Positions 27,185-38,060 are shown, counted from the first letter of the stretch. The stretch: DNA of 64,000 nt from Alkalibacterium subtropicum (GCF_900112455.1 NZ_FOLT01000001.1:248001-312000); one strand, 5' to 3'. The notes: generated by a model not told the origin, from the letters alone. Numbers and translations are program-made.

Positions 27185-28495
27185 ATGGAAACAAATTTTG
27201 AAAAAACCGGGCCAACTACTGGTCGTTTAGAATTTACAATTGATCAGGAAACTGTGAAAAACGGGTTGGACAAGACCTTTAAAAAAGTTCAGAAAAACCT
27301 TAATGTGCCTGGGTTCCGTAAAGGACGGGTCCCGCGCCGTATCTTCAATCAAATGTATGGTGAAGCAGCTTTATACGAAGACACATTAAATGATCTTCTG
27401 CCTGCTGCCTATTCTAAAGCTATCGATGAAGTTGACGCAGAACCAGTGGCTCAGCCAAACATCGATATCAAATCAGTAGGTAAAAACCAGGACTGGGAAC
27501 TCGTTGCTGAATTGACACTGAAACCTGATGTTGAATTAGGTCAGTACAAAGACCTGGATGTTGTCAAACAAGACAGAGAAGTAACAGAAGAAGAAGTTGA
27601 AGAAAGCATCGAAAGACGTCGTCAAGGCATGGCAGAACTTGTCATCAAAGAAGACGCTGCAGAAGAAGGCGACACAGTCGTCATCGACTACGAAGGCTTT
27701 AAAGGCGAAGAAGCATTTGAAGGCGGCAAAGGTGAGAACCATTCACTAGAGCTGGGGTCAAATTCTTTCATTCCCGGATTTGAAGAGCAGTTAGTCGGCG
27801 TTAAAGCCGGCGACGAAAAAGAAGTCAATTTGACATTCCCTGAAGAGTATCATTCAGATGAATTAGCTGGACAGGAAGCTACTTTCAAAGTCAAAGTACA
27901 TGAAGTCAAATCTAAAGAACTGCCTGACTTAGATGATGAATTCGTTAAAGACCTTGATGAAGATGTTGAAACTGTGGACGAGTTAAGAGAGAAAGTCCGC
28001 AAAGAGCTCAAAGAGCGTAAAGAAACAGCCGCCAATGATGCGCGCGACGATGAAGCAATCAGAAAAGCTGTAGAAAACGCAAAAATCGAAGAAATCCCAC
28101 ATGAAATGGCTCACGAAGAAGTGCACCGTCAAATGGAAATGTTCCTGAACAACCTGAAACAGCAAGGTATATCAGCTGATATGTACTACCAGATGACAGG
28201 CTCTACTGAAGCTGACCTGCACAAGCAGTTCGAAGGCGAAGCTGAATTCAACGTTCGCACAAACTTAGTGCTGGAAGCAATCGTTGAAGAAGAAAACCTT
28301 GAAGCAACAGACGAAGACATGGAAAAAGAAATTTCTGAATTAGCTGAACAATATAATATGGACGTTGAGCAAGTACGCAATGTTCTTTCTCCACAACTTT
28401 TAAATAGAGACATTTCATTGAAAAAAGCCATTGATTTAATTACATCAACAGCTAATGAAACTTTAGAATCTAAAGAAGATTCTGACTCTGAATAA
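27185..28495 (+). CDS. tig: Trigger factor
   Basis: Ribosome-associated chaperone and peptidyl-prolyl isomerase of 436 residues. The N-terminal ribosome-docking loop GFRKGRVPRRIF (about 44-55) matches the GFRxGKxP signature. The FKBP-type domain includes VVIDYEGFKG (about 160-169) and a helical C-terminal substrate-binding domain follows. The sequence is very acidic in its second half. GTCGGAGG (27168-27175) sets the start. It precedes clpX, a common pairing of folding and degradation functions. Confidence 0.97.
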   Translation: METNFEKTGPTTGRLEFTIDQETVKNGLDKTFKKVQKNLNVPGFRKGRVPRRIFNQMYGEAALYEDTLNDLLPAAYSKAIDEVDAEPVAQPNIDIKSVGKNQDWELVAELTLKPDVELGQYKDLDVVKQDREVTEEEVEESIERRRQGMAELVIKEDAAEEGDTVVIDYEGFKGEEAFEGGKGENHSLELGSNSFIPGFEEQLVGVKAGDEKEVNLTFPEEYHSDELAGQEATFKVKVHEVKSKELPDLDDEFVKDLDEDVETVDELREKVRKELKERKETAANDARDDEAIRKAVENAKIEEIPHEMAHEEVHRQMEMFLNNLKQQGISADMYYQMTGSTEADLHKQFEGEAEFNVRTNLVLEAIVEEENLEATDEDMEKEISELAEQYNMDVEQVRNVLSPQLLNRDISLKKAIDLITSTANETLESKEDSDSE

Positions 28496-28511
28496 TTTTT
28501 TAAATAAAATG

Positions 28512-28540
28512 GGGGATGCTGATAAAGCATTCCCGTTTTT
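28512..28540 (+). terminator. Terminator after tig
   Basis: GGGGATGCT (28512-28520) pairs with AGCATTCCC (28526-28534), then GTTTTT. Confidence 0.8.
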
Positions 28541-28593
28541 CTTAATAAGAACGAAAAATCAAGGAATAAACTGGAAACGAGGTGACCAAAACA

Positions 28594-29847
28594 ATGTTTG
28601 ATGATGAAGAACAAAACGGCAATATTTCATGTTCTTTTTGCGGAAAATCACAAGACCAAGTGAAGAAAATCGTCGCTGGTCCCGGAGTGTATATCTGTAA
28701 TGAGTGTGTGGATCTCTGCCAGGAAATCATGGAAGAAGAGTTCAGTAAGCAATCGTTTGAAGGCGACATGACTGTACCCAAGCCATTCGAAATCAGAGAG
28801 ATTTTAAATGAGTACATTATTGGTCAGGAGTCTGCCAAGAAAACGTTATCTGTAGCGGTATATAATCATTACAAGCGTATCAACAGCATGGTTGAAGCGG
28901 AGGATGATGACATCGAACTGCAGAAAAGCAATATTTGTCTGATCGGTCCAACTGGGTCCGGTAAGACCTATCTGGCTCAGACACTTGCACGTTTATTGAA
29001 TGTGCCGTTTGCTATCGCAGATGCGACGAACCTGACGGAAGCTGGTTATGTCGGTGAAGATGTCGAAAATATCCTGCTGAAACTCCTGCAGTCTGCCGAT
29101 TATGATGTGGAAAGAGCCCAGCACGGAATTATTTATGTGGATGAGATCGATAAAATAGCCCGTAAATCAGAAAACGTCTCGATCACACGTGACGTAAGTG
29201 GTGAAGGGGTCCAACAGGCGCTCTTGAAGATTTTAGAAGGCACGACAGCCAGCGTTCCTCCTCAAGGCGGACGTAAGCACCCGCATCAGGAACTGATCCA
29301 GATCGATACGACGAATATCCTGTTTATCGTCGGCGGCGCTTTTGACGGGATCGAAACGATCGTTAAAAACCGTTTAGGTGATAAAGTCATCGGTTTCGGA
29401 GCTTCAACTCAACGTAAGGACGCTGAAGATAAAGGCAGCATCATGCAGCAGATCATTCCAGAGGATCTCCTGAAATATGGACTGATCCCAGAGTTTATCG
29501 GCCGTCTGCCGATCACTGCTGTTCTTGATAAACTTGATGAAGACGATTTAGTTGAAATCCTGACTAAACCGAAGAATTCTCTCGTCAAGCAGTACAAGAA
29601 ACTGCTTAAAATCGATGATGTCGAGTTGGAATTTGAAGAAGATGCCCTGCGCAGCATAGGCAGAAAAGCTATCGAACGAGACACCGGTGCACGTGGACTA
29701 CGTTCCATCATAGAGAGCATCATGATGGATATCATGTTTGAAGTACCGAGCCGATCAGAAATCAAGAAAGTCCGCATTACAGAAGAAACAGTCGAAACGA
29801 AGAAACACCCTGTTTTCTATAACGAAGACGGAGAAATGGTCAGTTAA
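28594..29847 (+). CDS. clpX: ATP-dependent Clp protease ATP-binding subunit ClpX
   Basis: AAA+ unfoldase of 417 residues that feeds substrates to ClpP. It has the N-terminal C4 zinc domain (C13, C16, C35, C38), Walker A GPTGSGKT, Walker [13 protein letters not shown], the pore loop GYVGEDVEN and a sensor region. ATG 28594 is used rather than the in-frame GTG at 28582, because the latter lies inside the Shine-Dalgarno GAGGTGA. No CtsR site is evident. Confidence 0.97.
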   Translation: MFDDEEQNGNISCSFCGKSQDQVKKIVAGPGVYICNECVDLCQEIMEEEFSKQSFEGDMTVPKPFEIREILNEYIIGQESAKKTLSVAVYNHYKRINSMVEAEDDDIELQKSNICLIGPTGSGKTYLAQTLARLLNVPFAIADATNLTEAGYVGEDVENILLKLLQSADYDVERAQHGIIYVDEIDKIARKSENVSITRDVSGEGVQQALLKILEGTTASVPPQGGRKHPHQELIQIDTTNILFIVGGAFDGIETIVKNRLGDKVIGFGASTQRKDAEDKGSIMQQIIPEDLLKYGLIPEFIGRLPITAVLDKLDEDDLVEILTKPKNSLVKQYKKLLKIDDVELEFEEDALRSIGRKAIERDTGARGLRSIIESIMMDIMFEVPSRSEIKKVRITEETVETKKHPVFYNEDGEMVS

Positions 29848-29861
29848 GTGACTAGCCTAGA

Positions 29862-29912
29862 ATGAAAAATCCCTGCTTTTCCGATCTAACCGGAGAAGCA
29901 GGGATTTTTCAT
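29862..29912. terminator. Bidirectional terminator between clpX and the oxidoreductase gene
   Basis: ATGAAAAATCCCTGCTT (29862-29878) pairs with AAGCAGGGATTTTTCAT (29896-29912), with further pairing inside the loop. A and T tracts in both arms let it serve the two convergent genes. Confidence 0.88.
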
Positions 29913-29915
29913 GGC

Positions 29916-31256
29916 TCAGCTGTAAAAATAGGATAAATCACTGGCTATGGTCGGGTACGCAAAGACAATATCCGACAGCTCGTCAGTTTTCACTTTTTTA
30001 TTGATAAGTATACTGAAGTAGTTGATCAATTCATCTGCTTCGCTGTTCAGGCAGGTCGCTCCCACTAGCTGACCAGATCCGTTGTCCGTGATGATCTTGG
30101 CTTTGGATACTGGTTCGTTTTTCCGCTTGTAACTGAACCAGCTGGACGCATCGATTTCAGAAAGCTCATACTTGTTATCATCAGCTTGTGCCTCTGCCAC
30201 CGTTACACCGACCTGAGCGAGCTTAGGGCTCGTAAAGACGATGGTGGGGATATTGGGGTAACTGAGTGGTTCATTCAGTCTGCCTGCTAAGAGCGAGACG
30301 ATATAGCTCGCCTCCAGGCTTGAAACTGGGGTCAGTTTAGGCTGTTTTTTAGACAGCACATCGCCTAATGCATACATAGCAGCGTTACTTGTCTGAAGGT
30401 AGTCGTTTACCTTGATCCCTTTATCATCATAGTCGACTCCGGCTTTTTCCAAGTTCAGTTTATCGATGCTCGCTACCCGACCAGTCGTCCCAAAGACCAG
30501 GTCTGTGCGGAGTGAAAAGTTGTTGTCCCCGGTCAGCAGATACCCGTCCGCATCTTTACTGATCTCAGTAACATTAGTATCTAAATGGAAGGTGATGCCT
30601 TTGTCTTCCAGCTGATCCATAACTTCTTTCACAAAAGTCTGATCATACTCTTTAAGCGGCGTGGAGTTATACTGGATGACATGTACTTTTGCGCCGGCTG
30701 CAGAAGCGATTGCCGCAAATTCAAAGGCAATATAACCGGCGCCAATAAATGTGATGGTTTCCGGCATGTCAGGCAAAGACAGAAAGTCATCACTCGTGAG
30801 GAAATGTTCGTTTCCCGGTATATCCAAAATAAACGGATGCGCGCCTGTTGCAATAATGAAACGTTCAGCTTCCAGTACGTCTTCATTGACCTTGAGAGAC
30901 GTTTCGTTTATGAATGAGGCCGTTCCCATATAGACATCTGCGCCGGCAGACTTCAGACTTTCTTTACTCTGTTCAGGTACAGGATCCGTGAACGTCTTTT
31001 TGAACGCCATCAGATCCGGCCAGTCGACTGAAGGTGCATCAGTGATTCCTTTTCCTTTCATCTGTGCCGCCATGGTCTGAGCCTCTACTGCAGAAACGAG
31101 CACCTTTTTCGGGTCACAGCCGCGATTTGGACACGTTCCTCCCCAAAGATCGTTTTCAATGACCGCTACCTTTTTTTGAGCAGAGGCGAGACCGGAAGCG
31201 GCGGCTTTACCAGCTACGCCACTGCCGATTACAACGATATCATATGTCTTTTTCAC
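29916..31256 (-). CDS. FAD/NAD(P)-dependent pyridine nucleotide-disulfide oxidoreductase
   Basis: Protein of 446 residues with an N-terminal FAD-binding GSGVAGKAAA (about 11-20), a redox-active C42/C47 pair in GGTCPNRGCDPKK, a second Rossmann motif GAGYIAFEFAA and the C-terminal dimerisation domain. It resembles glutathione, mercuric and lipoamide dehydrogenases. However, the usual C-terminal His-Pro-Thr...Glu base is replaced by FAYPTIASD, so it probably belongs to a separate clade of unknown substrate. The start is GTG at 31256 with AAGGAG upstream. It is monocistronic on the minus strand. Confidence 0.85.
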   Translation of the reverse strand: MKKTYDIVVIGSGVAGKAAASGLASAQKKVAVIENDLWGGTCPNRGCDPKKVLVSAVEAQTMAAQMKGKGITDAPSVDWPDLMAFKKTFTDPVPEQSKESLKSAGADVYMGTASFINETSLKVNEDVLEAERFIIATGAHPFILDIPGNEHFLTSDDFLSLPDMPETITFIGAGYIAFEFAAIASAAGAKVHVIQYNSTPLKEYDQTFVKEVMDQLEDKGITFHLDTNVTEISKDADGYLLTGDNNFSLRTDLVFGTTGRVASIDKLNLEKAGVDYDDKGIKVNDYLQTSNAAMYALGDVLSKKQPKLTPVSSLEASYIVSLLAGRLNEPLSYPNIPTIVFTSPKLAQVGVTVAEAQADDNKYELSEIDASSWFSYKRKNEPVSKAKIITDNGSGQLVGATCLNSEADELINYFSILINKKVKTDELSDIVFAYPTIASDLSYFYS

Positions 31257-31476
31257 CTTATCATCTCCTTGATTGTAGTTGAATGAAGGGGCTCCATGAA
31301 AAGCTAGGTTAGTCTAAAAAGCGTCCGATGCACTGACCGGATAGTAAGTTGTGTCTAGTCTAGTGTCTTATATGAGTGACCTTTGTACAGAGACCTGATA
31401 TGAAAAAGACACGAACTGTCATCATTTGATAAGGGAGAGTGATCTTTCTCTCGACTAACTCTTTTAAATTAAACCC

Positions 31477-32370
31477 TTATTTTTTGTTGACGGACGCATC
31501 ATAAATGGATTCGACCGCTTTTCTCAACGCCTCATTGAATTCCTCATCGGACTGGTCGACACGCAGGTCCTGGGCTAAAGCTCTTGAAAAGCTGGCGATA
31601 ACACCGTCATTATTTTTAAGTTTCTCGTTAGCTTCTTTCCGAGTATATCCGCCTGACAGGGCAACGACTCGAACCACACGAGGGTGTTCGGTGGCTTCCT
31701 TGTAGAGATTTGGTGTCTCTGGAAGGGTCAGTTTCAGCATGACTTTTTCATCTTCAGCCAATGTGTCGAGATGCTTCATGATCTCGTTTTTCAAGATGCT
31801 TTCGGCTTCTTCTTTTTCTTCACTGTGGATATTCACTTCCGGTTCAACGATAGGGACCAGGCCGGCATCGGTGATTTCTTTGGCAAATTTGAACTGCTGA
31901 TCCACGATGTCTCTGATTCCTTCAGGGTTTGCTTCATGTATCACTGAACGCATTTTAGTTCCGAAGATATGGCGTTCGTTGGCACGATCAAGCATATCTT
32001 TCAGGTTCGGGATAGGTTTCATCATCTGAACACCCCTGGATTTTTCAGCCAGTCCGTTGTCTACCTTAAGGAAAGGGGCGATCCCTTTGTCTTCCGCCAG
32101 ATAGTCAGCAGTGTATTTACCTTCAATTTTACTGTCCATGGTCTGCTTGAACAGGATGGCCCCCAATATATGTTCCGAGTCGAAGGCGAGGGCCGTTATG
32201 ATACGCGTTCTCATTTCATGGACAAGGTCGAACATCTCATCTTCCGAAGAATAGGCATCTTCCATGACGCCGTATGCAGCCAGTGCTTTTGGTGTGCTGC
32301 CGCCACTCTGGTCCAAAGCTGCTATGAACCCTTTACCGTTTGACATATTATTGAATTGATTCTCTTTCAT
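31477..32370 (-). CDS. fda: Class I fructose-bisphosphate aldolase
   Basis: Schiff-base aldolase of 297 residues that cleaves fructose-1,6-bisphosphate into two trioses. Landmarks include [16 protein letters not shown] near the N-terminus, PIVEPEVNI, the probable Schiff-base K213 in VMLKLTLPE, and [11 protein letters not shown]. It is the staphylococcal Fda type, without the metal-binding histidines of class II enzymes. ATG 32370 is chosen from TAAAGGAG just upstream; a longer reading adds 34 residues without family support. It is monocistronic. Confidence 0.93.
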   Translation of the reverse strand: MKENQFNNMSNGKGFIAALDQSGGSTPKALAAYGVMEDAYSSEDEMFDLVHEMRTRIITALAFDSEHILGAILFKQTMDSKIEGKYTADYLAEDKGIAPFLKVDNGLAEKSRGVQMMKPIPNLKDMLDRANERHIFGTKMRSVIHEANPEGIRDIVDQQFKFAKEITDAGLVPIVEPEVNIHSEEKEEAESILKNEIMKHLDTLAEDEKVMLKLTLPETPNLYKEATEHPRVVRVVALSGGYTRKEANEKLKNNDGVIASFSRALAQDLRVDQSDEEFNEALRKAVESIYDASVNKK

Positions 32371-32695
32371 TTTATTCGCTCCTTTAATTTTTTTTGCATC
32401 TCTGCAATTGCTGAAAGAAAAATATCCTGATTTCAGTTTATCACTAGTCATAAAAAACGTGTAGTAAAGCACATTCAGCTATCATAAAACGGTGATAAAT
32501 CCACGCGGAAATTTTATCCGTATCTGAACATATAATACTGCCAAACTAAGAAAGTATGGAGCAAGCTGTGAATTTATGACATTAATATGTAACAGAATAC
32601 ATATTTGTAATCGATATTTAATATTTATCTTTATGTTTTTTGAAAATGTGGTATACTAACAAGTGATTTATTAAACGATTCGAGGAGAGATGACA
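32371..32695. other. Divergent intergenic region between fda and engB
   Basis: This AT-rich 325-bp region holds the fda Shine-Dalgarno on the minus strand and, near 32649, an extended -10 for engB. I found no gene, tRNA or convincing repeat here. Confidence 0.5.
32649..32657 (+). promoter_or_regulatory. Extended -10 promoter of engB
   Basis: TGGTATACT, a TGn-extended -10, lies 38 bp before the engB ATG. Confidence 0.55.
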
Positions 32696-33304
32696 ATGAA
32701 TAGCAATAAAATAGATTATGCTGAAATAACAATAAGTGCAGTTTCTCCTACTCAATATCCGGAAGATGGCTTACCAGAAATCGTATTAGCAGGACGTTCC
32801 AACGTCGGAAAATCATCATTCATCAATACAATGGTCAATCGAAAAAAGCTTGCACGAACTTCCGGAAAACCCGGGAAAACTAGAACCCTGAATTTTTTCA
32901 ATATTGAAAATGAACTCTTTTTTGTCGATGTTCCCGGTTATGGTTACGCTAAAGCGTCAAACGCAGAACAGGAAAAATGGGGACGGATGATGGAGGATTA
33001 CTTCTCAACGCGTGAAGAACTGGTGCTTGGAATACTGCTCGTTGATTTCAGACACGAACCATCAGAACACGATGTCTTAATGTATGATTTTTACAAACAT
33101 TATGATGTGCCGGTGTTTGTCGTGGCTACAAAATCAGATAAAATAAAAAAATCCAAATACAATAAGCATGAGAGTTTGATCAGGAAAACACTCAAGATCA
33201 GTTCTGAAGACCAATTCTTCACGTTTTCTTCATTTACAAGAGAAGGAAGACAAGAGGTCTGGGATGCTATTCTGGCATATATTTCAAAGGATGAGAAGGC
33301 ATGA
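32696..33304 (+). CDS. engB: Ribosome biogenesis GTP-binding protein EngB (YsxC/YihA)
   Basis: Small GTPase of 202 residues acting in late 50S assembly. The G1 loop [12 protein letters not shown]3 DVPGYGYA and G4 TKSDK are present. ATG 32696 has GAGGAGA (32682-32688) at good spacing; an in-frame ATG at 32690 is too close. It overlaps the next gene by 4 bp (ATGA), so the HemA-like protein is translationally coupled to it, matching the Bacillus ysxC-hemA order. Confidence 0.95.
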   Translation: MNSNKIDYAEITISAVSPTQYPEDGLPEIVLAGRSNVGKSSFINTMVNRKKLARTSGKPGKTRTLNFFNIENELFFVDVPGYGYAKASNAEQEKWGRMMEDYFSTREELVLGILLVDFRHEPSEHDVLMYDFYKHYDVPVFVVATKSDKIKKSKYNKHESLIRKTLKISSEDQFFTFSSFTREGRQEVWDAILAYISKDEKA

Positions 33305-34428
33305 AACTGATTATGTATGGCGTGAACCGGGATACGGTTTCTGCTGATGACATTCACAAATATGGTCTAAACGAACCGATGCGGAGATGTCATTTGAATG
33401 ACATCAGTCGATTTGATGGAGTGTCTGAGGTCGTGCTGCTCACGTCCGACAATAGAAATGAATATTATCTATATATCGATGAACAGAATTTCAGACATGG
33501 GGATCTGCTGAGGTATTTGTCTTCTCATACCGGTAAGTGTCTAGAGGAAATCATTTTGGAGACATACAGCAAATTCAATGATGATGTGGTAAAACATCTG
33601 CTCGGTTTGACAAGCGCTGCGAACAGAGAGGCAGAATCATTGAGTGTCCTTGAACAGGCATTTGATGAAAGCTGTCAAAACGGAACTGTCGGCGATGTCC
33701 TGACCGATCTCTTCAAGGAAGCGATCACATTTTCACTTTCGCTGTTTGACAAAAGAGCATTATACCCTCTGGTAAGCGGCTATGAAACAAAGACCATTAA
33801 GTCCATGGAACAGTATTATCCTATAAACGAAGATATGGATTTCCTCATTATTGGGAGCAATGAAAGTATCAACCAGATGTCCAAATACATTATAGGAAAA
33901 ACACAAGCCTATATGACTTTTCTGGAAAAAAACGAAAAGTCCAAAGCAATGGTCGCCAACATAAAAAAGTGGATGGCGCTCACCGATCAGACTGTATGGG
34001 CAAAGGGCATTCAATCCGTCGATTTAAGCCAGCTGGTCTATCGTTTATCAAAGGCCGATATTGTTATCATAGGCCCGTCGATACAAAATGCCTGGCTTTC
34101 AAATGAGCTGCTGGATGATATGTCCGAAATGAGACCGACAGCAAAAAAACAGCTGATCATTGACCTATGTGGCTCGCAGGATGAAACACTTTTTTCTGAC
34201 TATCCCAACCTCAGTTATATTCAAATCGATGATACCCTGGCAGAGGAATATTCTTTAGAAAAGATCGAAGAAGCAAAGGCCCAGTACGAGGAGTATTTGA
34301 CTAGCCAGACGAACGATTTCATGGGAAAATTCAATCGCATAAACGAAGAGAAGGTCAGCGTATTACCTTTGAAAGAGCAGGCCAGTCATAATGTCAGCTA
34401 CATTAAAAAAATTAGTTATAAAGTATAG
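33301..34428 (+). CDS. HemA-like protein: glutamyl-tRNA reductase homologue lacking the catalytic cysteine
   Basis: The 375-residue protein follows the glutamyl-tRNA reductase (HemA) plan end to end but has lost its key residues. [13 protein letters not shown] (about 46-58) aligns with the HemA signature STCNRTE(I/L)Y, putting D50 in place of the nucleophilic Cys. The GE-x-QILGQV substrate loop is replaced by [10 protein letters not shown]. The Rossmann motif GAG-x-(M/T) reads GSNESI, and VDIAVPRD reads IDLCGSQD. The helical C-terminal dimerisation domain is mostly missing. Position after engB supports descent from hemA. It is an intact 375-codon frame, so probably a retained non-enzymatic derivative rather than debris. 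Function unknown. Confidence 0.75.
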   Translation: MKLIMYGVNRDTVSADDIHKYGLNEPMRRCHLNDISRFDGVSEVVLLTSDNRNEYYLYIDEQNFRHGDLLRYLSSHTGKCLEEIILETYSKFNDDVVKHLLGLTSAANREAESLSVLEQAFDESCQNGTVGDVLTDLFKEAITFSLSLFDKRALYPLVSGYETKTIKSMEQYYPINEDMDFLIIGSNESINQMSKYIIGKTQAYMTFLEKNEKSKAMVANIKKWMALTDQTVWAKGIQSVDLSQLVYRLSKADIVIIGPSIQNAWLSNELLDDMSEMRPTAKKQLIIDLCGSQDETLFSDYPNLSYIQIDDTLAEEYSLEKIEEAKAQYEEYLTSQTNDFMGKFNRINEEKVSVLPLKEQASHNVSYIKKISYKV

Positions 34429-34457
34429 GAAGAGTCCGTTGATGACTCTTCTTTTTT
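34429..34457 (+). terminator. Terminator after the HemA-like gene
   Basis: GAAGAGTC (34429-34436) pairs with GACTCTTC (34444-34451), then six T. Confidence 0.88.
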
Positions 34458-34545
34458 CGTAGTAAATCAAATTAGATATCACCTGTCATTTAGTGTAAAA
34501 TGAATAGATGACAGATAAGTGTTTTTTTAGGAAGAAGGGATATAA

Positions 34546-35847
34546 GTGTCTATGTTTTTGGATCAAGTAAAAGTTAATGTGAAAGCTGGCAATGGCGGAG
34601 ACGGCATGGTAGCTTTCAGACGTGAAAAATATGTACCTGACGGTGGCCCCGCAGGTGGTGACGGTGGCGAAGGTGGAGATGTCGTTTTCATCGTTGATGA
34701 AGGATTAAGAACGCTGATGGATTTCCGATACAATCGACATTTTAAAGCAGAACATGGAGAGAATGGTATGTCTAAAGGCATGCACGGTAGAGGAGCAAAA
34801 GATCTGTTCGTTAAAGTTCCTCCTGGTACGGTCGTTAAAGATGCCGTCACGGGAACGCTGTACGCGGATCTGACAGAACATGAACAGAAGGCAATCATAG
34901 CGAAAGGCGGACGTGGAGGCCGAGGTAATATCAGATTTGCTTCTCCAAGAAACCCTGCACCGGAAATAGCTGAAAACGGCGAACCCGGAGAAGAAAAAGA
35001 AATCGAATTAGAATTGAAGGTGTTGGCAGATGTTGGTCTGATCGGTTTCCCTTCTGTAGGAAAATCGACATTACTTTCAGTTGTATCTGCGGCGCGTCCA
35101 AAAATCGGTGCGTACCACTTCACGACCCTCGTTCCTAATCTTGGGATGGTGAAAACTGAAGACGGTCGAAGCTTCGTCCTCGCTGACATGCCTGGATTGA
35201 TAGAAGGTGCTTCTCAAGGTGTCGGGCTGGGAATCGAATTTCTCCGTCATATCGAACGTACCCGTGTCCTTCTGCATGTCATCGATATGAGCGGTGTAGA
35301 AGGAAGAGATCCTGTTGAAGATTACTATACCATCAATCAGGAACTTGAAGAATACGATCTGAAACTGCGCGAAAGACCCCAGTTAGTGATCGCCAATAAA
35401 ATGGACATGCCGGACTCTGAAGAGAATCTGGCAAACTTCAGAAAAGCACTTAAGAAAAACGATGAGGATATTGAAATCTTTGAAGTATCCGCACTGACTC
35501 AAACGGGGTTGAATGCCGTCATGTCTCGCACAGCCGAGCTGCTGGAAACAACACCCCAGTTCCCTCTATATGAAGAAGAGACCGAGAAAGAGGAAAGAGT
35601 CCTTTATAAATTCATACCTGAAAATAAAGAATATGCCATTACCAGGGAACCGGACGGGACATGGGTGATATCTGGTGACAAAGTGGAAAAACTTTATCAG
35701 ATGACCAATTTCCAGTTCGATGAATCTGTGATGCGTTTTGCCCGTCAGCTTAGAGGAATGGGTATCGATCAGGCACTTAGAGATCGCGGAGCCCGCAATG
35801 GCGATACCGTAAGAATCGATAATTTTGAATTTGATTTTGTAGAATAA
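34546..35847 (+). CDS. obg: GTPase Obg/CgtA
   Basis: Protein of 433 residues with the glycine-rich Obg domain ([20 protein letters not shown] onward), the GTPase domain with [10 protein letters not shown] (about 167-176), [10 protein letters not shown] and NKMD, and a C-terminal OCT domain. It acts in 50S assembly and stress signalling. The GTG at 34546 gives the MSMFLDQ start common in Lactobacillales and is six bases after GAAGAAGGG. It is followed by rnz after 20 bp, probably in one operon. Confidence 0.96.
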   Translation: MSMFLDQVKVNVKAGNGGDGMVAFRREKYVPDGGPAGGDGGEGGDVVFIVDEGLRTLMDFRYNRHFKAEHGENGMSKGMHGRGAKDLFVKVPPGTVVKDAVTGTLYADLTEHEQKAIIAKGGRGGRGNIRFASPRNPAPEIAENGEPGEEKEIELELKVLADVGLIGFPSVGKSTLLSVVSAARPKIGAYHFTTLVPNLGMVKTEDGRSFVLADMPGLIEGASQGVGLGIEFLRHIERTRVLLHVIDMSGVEGRDPVEDYYTINQELEEYDLKLRERPQLVIANKMDMPDSEENLANFRKALKKNDEDIEIFEVSALTQTGLNAVMSRTAELLETTPQFPLYEEETEKEERVLYKFIPENKEYAITREPDGTWVISGDKVEKLYQMTNFQFDESVMRFARQLRGMGIDQALRDRGARNGDTVRIDNFEFDFVE

Positions 35848-35867
35848 AGAGAGTAAAGGAATGTTTT

Positions 35868-36806
35868 ATGGAATTATTATTTTTGGGCACAGGGTCAGGC
35901 GTTCCTGCCAAACATAGAAACCTGTCAAGTACAGTACTGAAATTGCTTGATGAAAGAAACAGCATGTGGCTGTTTGACTGTGGTGAATCCACTCAGCATC
36001 AGATTTTGAACACAACGGTCAAACCACGGAAAATCGAAAAGATATTCATCACCCATATGCATGGTGATCATATTTTTGGCTTGCCGGGCCTTTTAAGCAG
36101 CCGTGCGTTTCAAGGTGGAGACACTCCGTTAACGATATACGGACCTAAAGGGATAAAACAGTACGTGACCATGACATTAAAGCTGTCCCAGTCTCATTTA
36201 AGATATGGCATACGCTTTGTTGAGATCGAGAAGGACGGCTTGTTATTTGAAGATGAACAGTTTGTTGTTACAACTAAACGGTTGCATCATGGCATTCCTT
36301 CCTACGGTTACCGGATCGTCGAGAAGGACAGGGAAGGAGAACTTATAGCCGATAAATTACAGGCCATGGGTGTTCCTTTTGGTCCCTTGTTCGGCAGACT
36401 AAAAAAAGGTGAGACCATCGTTCTGGATAATGGGCAGGAGATCAGTGGAAAAGATTTTATAGGTCCTAAACAAAAAGGACGGATCGTCACTATTCTCGGT
36501 GATACTAAATACAGCGAACACAGCATAGAACTGGCAAAAAATGCAGATGTACTGGTACACGAAAGTACGTTTATGCATAAAGATAAAGAACTGGCGCACA
36601 GTTACAATCATTCGACTAATCTTGAAGCCGTAATGGTGGCTAAAAAAGCCGGTGCATCTAAACTGCTCCTGACGCATATCAGTGCCCGGTATCTTTACGC
36701 TGAAAGTAAACTGATGGAGAAAACCGCACAGGAGAAATTTTCAAATACCTTTGTCATGAATGACTTTACTGAAGTTTCTATTCCATTAAAGAAAGAAGAG
36801 GGATAA
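35868..36806 (+). CDS. rnz: Ribonuclease Z
   Basis: Metallo-beta-lactamase fold endonuclease of 312 residues that matures tRNA 3' ends, mainly for tRNAs without an encoded CCA, such as both tRNAs in this window. The zinc-binding HMHGDH (H63-H68), an exosite region with [12 protein letters not shown] and the late HISARY motif identify it. AAAGGA precedes the ATG. An SDR gene begins one base after its stop codon. Confidence 0.95.
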   Translation: MELLFLGTGSGVPAKHRNLSSTVLKLLDERNSMWLFDCGESTQHQILNTTVKPRKIEKIFITHMHGDHIFGLPGLLSSRAFQGGDTPLTIYGPKGIKQYVTMTLKLSQSHLRYGIRFVEIEKDGLLFEDEQFVVTTKRLHHGIPSYGYRIVEKDREGELIADKLQAMGVPFGPLFGRLKKGETIVLDNGQEISGKDFIGPKQKGRIVTILGDTKYSEHSIELAKNADVLVHESTFMHKDKELAHSYNHSTNLEAVMVAKKAGASKLLLTHISARYLYAESKLMEKTAQEKFSNTFVMNDFTEVSIPLKKEEG

Positions 36807-36807
36807 G

Positions 36808-37599
36808 ATGTATTCAATAAAAAATAAAATAGTCTGGATAACAGGCGCTTCCTCAGGTATTGGCGAAGCCCTCGCCTATGGGTTAGCTGAAAAAGGCGCC
36901 ATTCTCATACTTAGTGCCAGACGGGCAGAAGAACTGGAACGTGTGAAACAGTCCTGTGTAAGAAAATACGGGGCACAGGTGATTGTCTGTCCACTGGACG
37001 TTTCAGACCGAAGCGAGATCGACCGTGTGATGAACATCCTTTATTCCAAGCTGGATAAGATCGATGTGCTCATCAACAATGCAGGCTATGGACATACTGA
37101 GAACTTTATCGATTATGATTTTTCCAAGGTCGAAAATATGTTTAAAGTCAATGTCCTGGGTCTGATGTACATGTCTCAGCAGGTGGCCGCTAAAATGGTA
37201 GAGCATCGTTCAGGGCATATCATCAATATTGCCTCGATCGCGGGTAAAATCGCCACACCTAAATCAGCTGTCTACTCGTCTTCGAAATTTGCAGTGATCG
37301 GTTTCAGTGATGCCTTAAGACTGGAACTCAAACAGCATAATATTAAAGTGACGACGATAAATCCGGGGCCTGTGGACACTGCTTTCTTTGATACCTTCGA
37401 TCCGGAGGGCAGTTATCTTGAAAGAGTTGAGCCGTTTGTCCTGACCCCGGAGAAAGTAGCTGAAAAGACGATAGCTGTCATAGGGACGAATAAGAGAGAA
37501 GTCAATATACCGAAAATGCTGGAGGCGTCTTCAAAATTCTATTCTCTCTTTCCTGTGCTTGGTGATTTTTTTGTCGAACACGTCTTTGACAAAAAATGA
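36808..37599 (+). CDS. Short-chain dehydrogenase/reductase (YqjQ/DltE-like)
   Basis: Classical SDR of 263 residues with TGASSGIGEA (14-23), NNAG, a Ser in IASIAG and Y-x3-K in YSSSKFAV. NAD(P)H dependence is expected; the substrate is unknown. Pairing with rnz parallels Bacillus yqjK-yqjQ. GAAGAGGG overlaps the rnz stop, so expression is coupled to rnz. Confidence 0.85.
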   Translation: MYSIKNKIVWITGASSGIGEALAYGLAEKGAILILSARRAEELERVKQSCVRKYGAQVIVCPLDVSDRSEIDRVMNILYSKLDKIDVLINNAGYGHTENFIDYDFSKVENMFKVNVLGLMYMSQQVAAKMVEHRSGHIINIASIAGKIATPKSAVYSSSKFAVIGFSDALRLELKQHNIKVTTINPGPVDTAFFDTFDPEGSYLERVEPFVLTPEKVAEKTIAVIGTNKREVNIPKMLEASSKFYSLFPVLGDFFVEHVFDKK

Positions 37600-37674
37600 T
37601 ATATATATCAATGTAACATCCGAATGATATGTGTTATTCTATTAATATAAAGTGGTGTATTGGAGGAGAATAAA

Positions 37675-38031
37675 ATGAAAAAACAATGGAGTATGGTTGG
37701 TGCTATCATATTGTTTTTAGGGATCGCTTTTTTATCTGTATTAAATGTTGATCCTGTACCTGTCAATTTCGGATTTGCTGAAGTGGAATGGCCGTTGATT
37801 ATCATTATTTTCGCATCGGTGTTACTGGGGGCATTAATCGCTACTTTACTGTCGACGTACCGGGCATTCAAGGACCAGCGTGAACAAAAACATCAGAAAT
37901 CAGCTGAAAAATCAGATGCCGGACCTAGTTCAAGAGCAGGTATGATGCGATCAGAGAAGAGCAGCAAGGATAGATCGAATGATGAAAAGTCTGATTCAGA
38001 TACCAAGTCGCAGAACGATGACATATTGTAA
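37675..38031 (+). CDS. LapA-domain (DUF1049) membrane protein
   Basis: The protein has 118 residues and two membrane helices (about 8-28 and 43-65), the arrangement of the LapA/DUF1049 family. The charged tail (about 70-118) is rich in Lys, Ser and Asp and likely disordered in the cytoplasm. The family function in Firmicutes is not established. TGGAGGAGA (37660-37668) fixes the start at ATG 37675. Confidence 0.75.
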   Translation: MKKQWSMVGAIILFLGIAFLSVLNVDPVPVNFGFAEVEWPLIIIIFASVLLGALIATLLSTYRAFKDQREQKHQKSAEKSDAGPSSRAGMMRSEKSSKDRSNDEKSDSDTKSQNDDIL

Positions 38032-38060
38032 GACAGTAAATTATGGTAGGGGGAAAAAGC

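Noticed and set aside
32371-32472. A 34-residue extension of the class I aldolase
   Set aside because: Not part of the family and located before the strong Shine-Dalgarno for ATG 32370.
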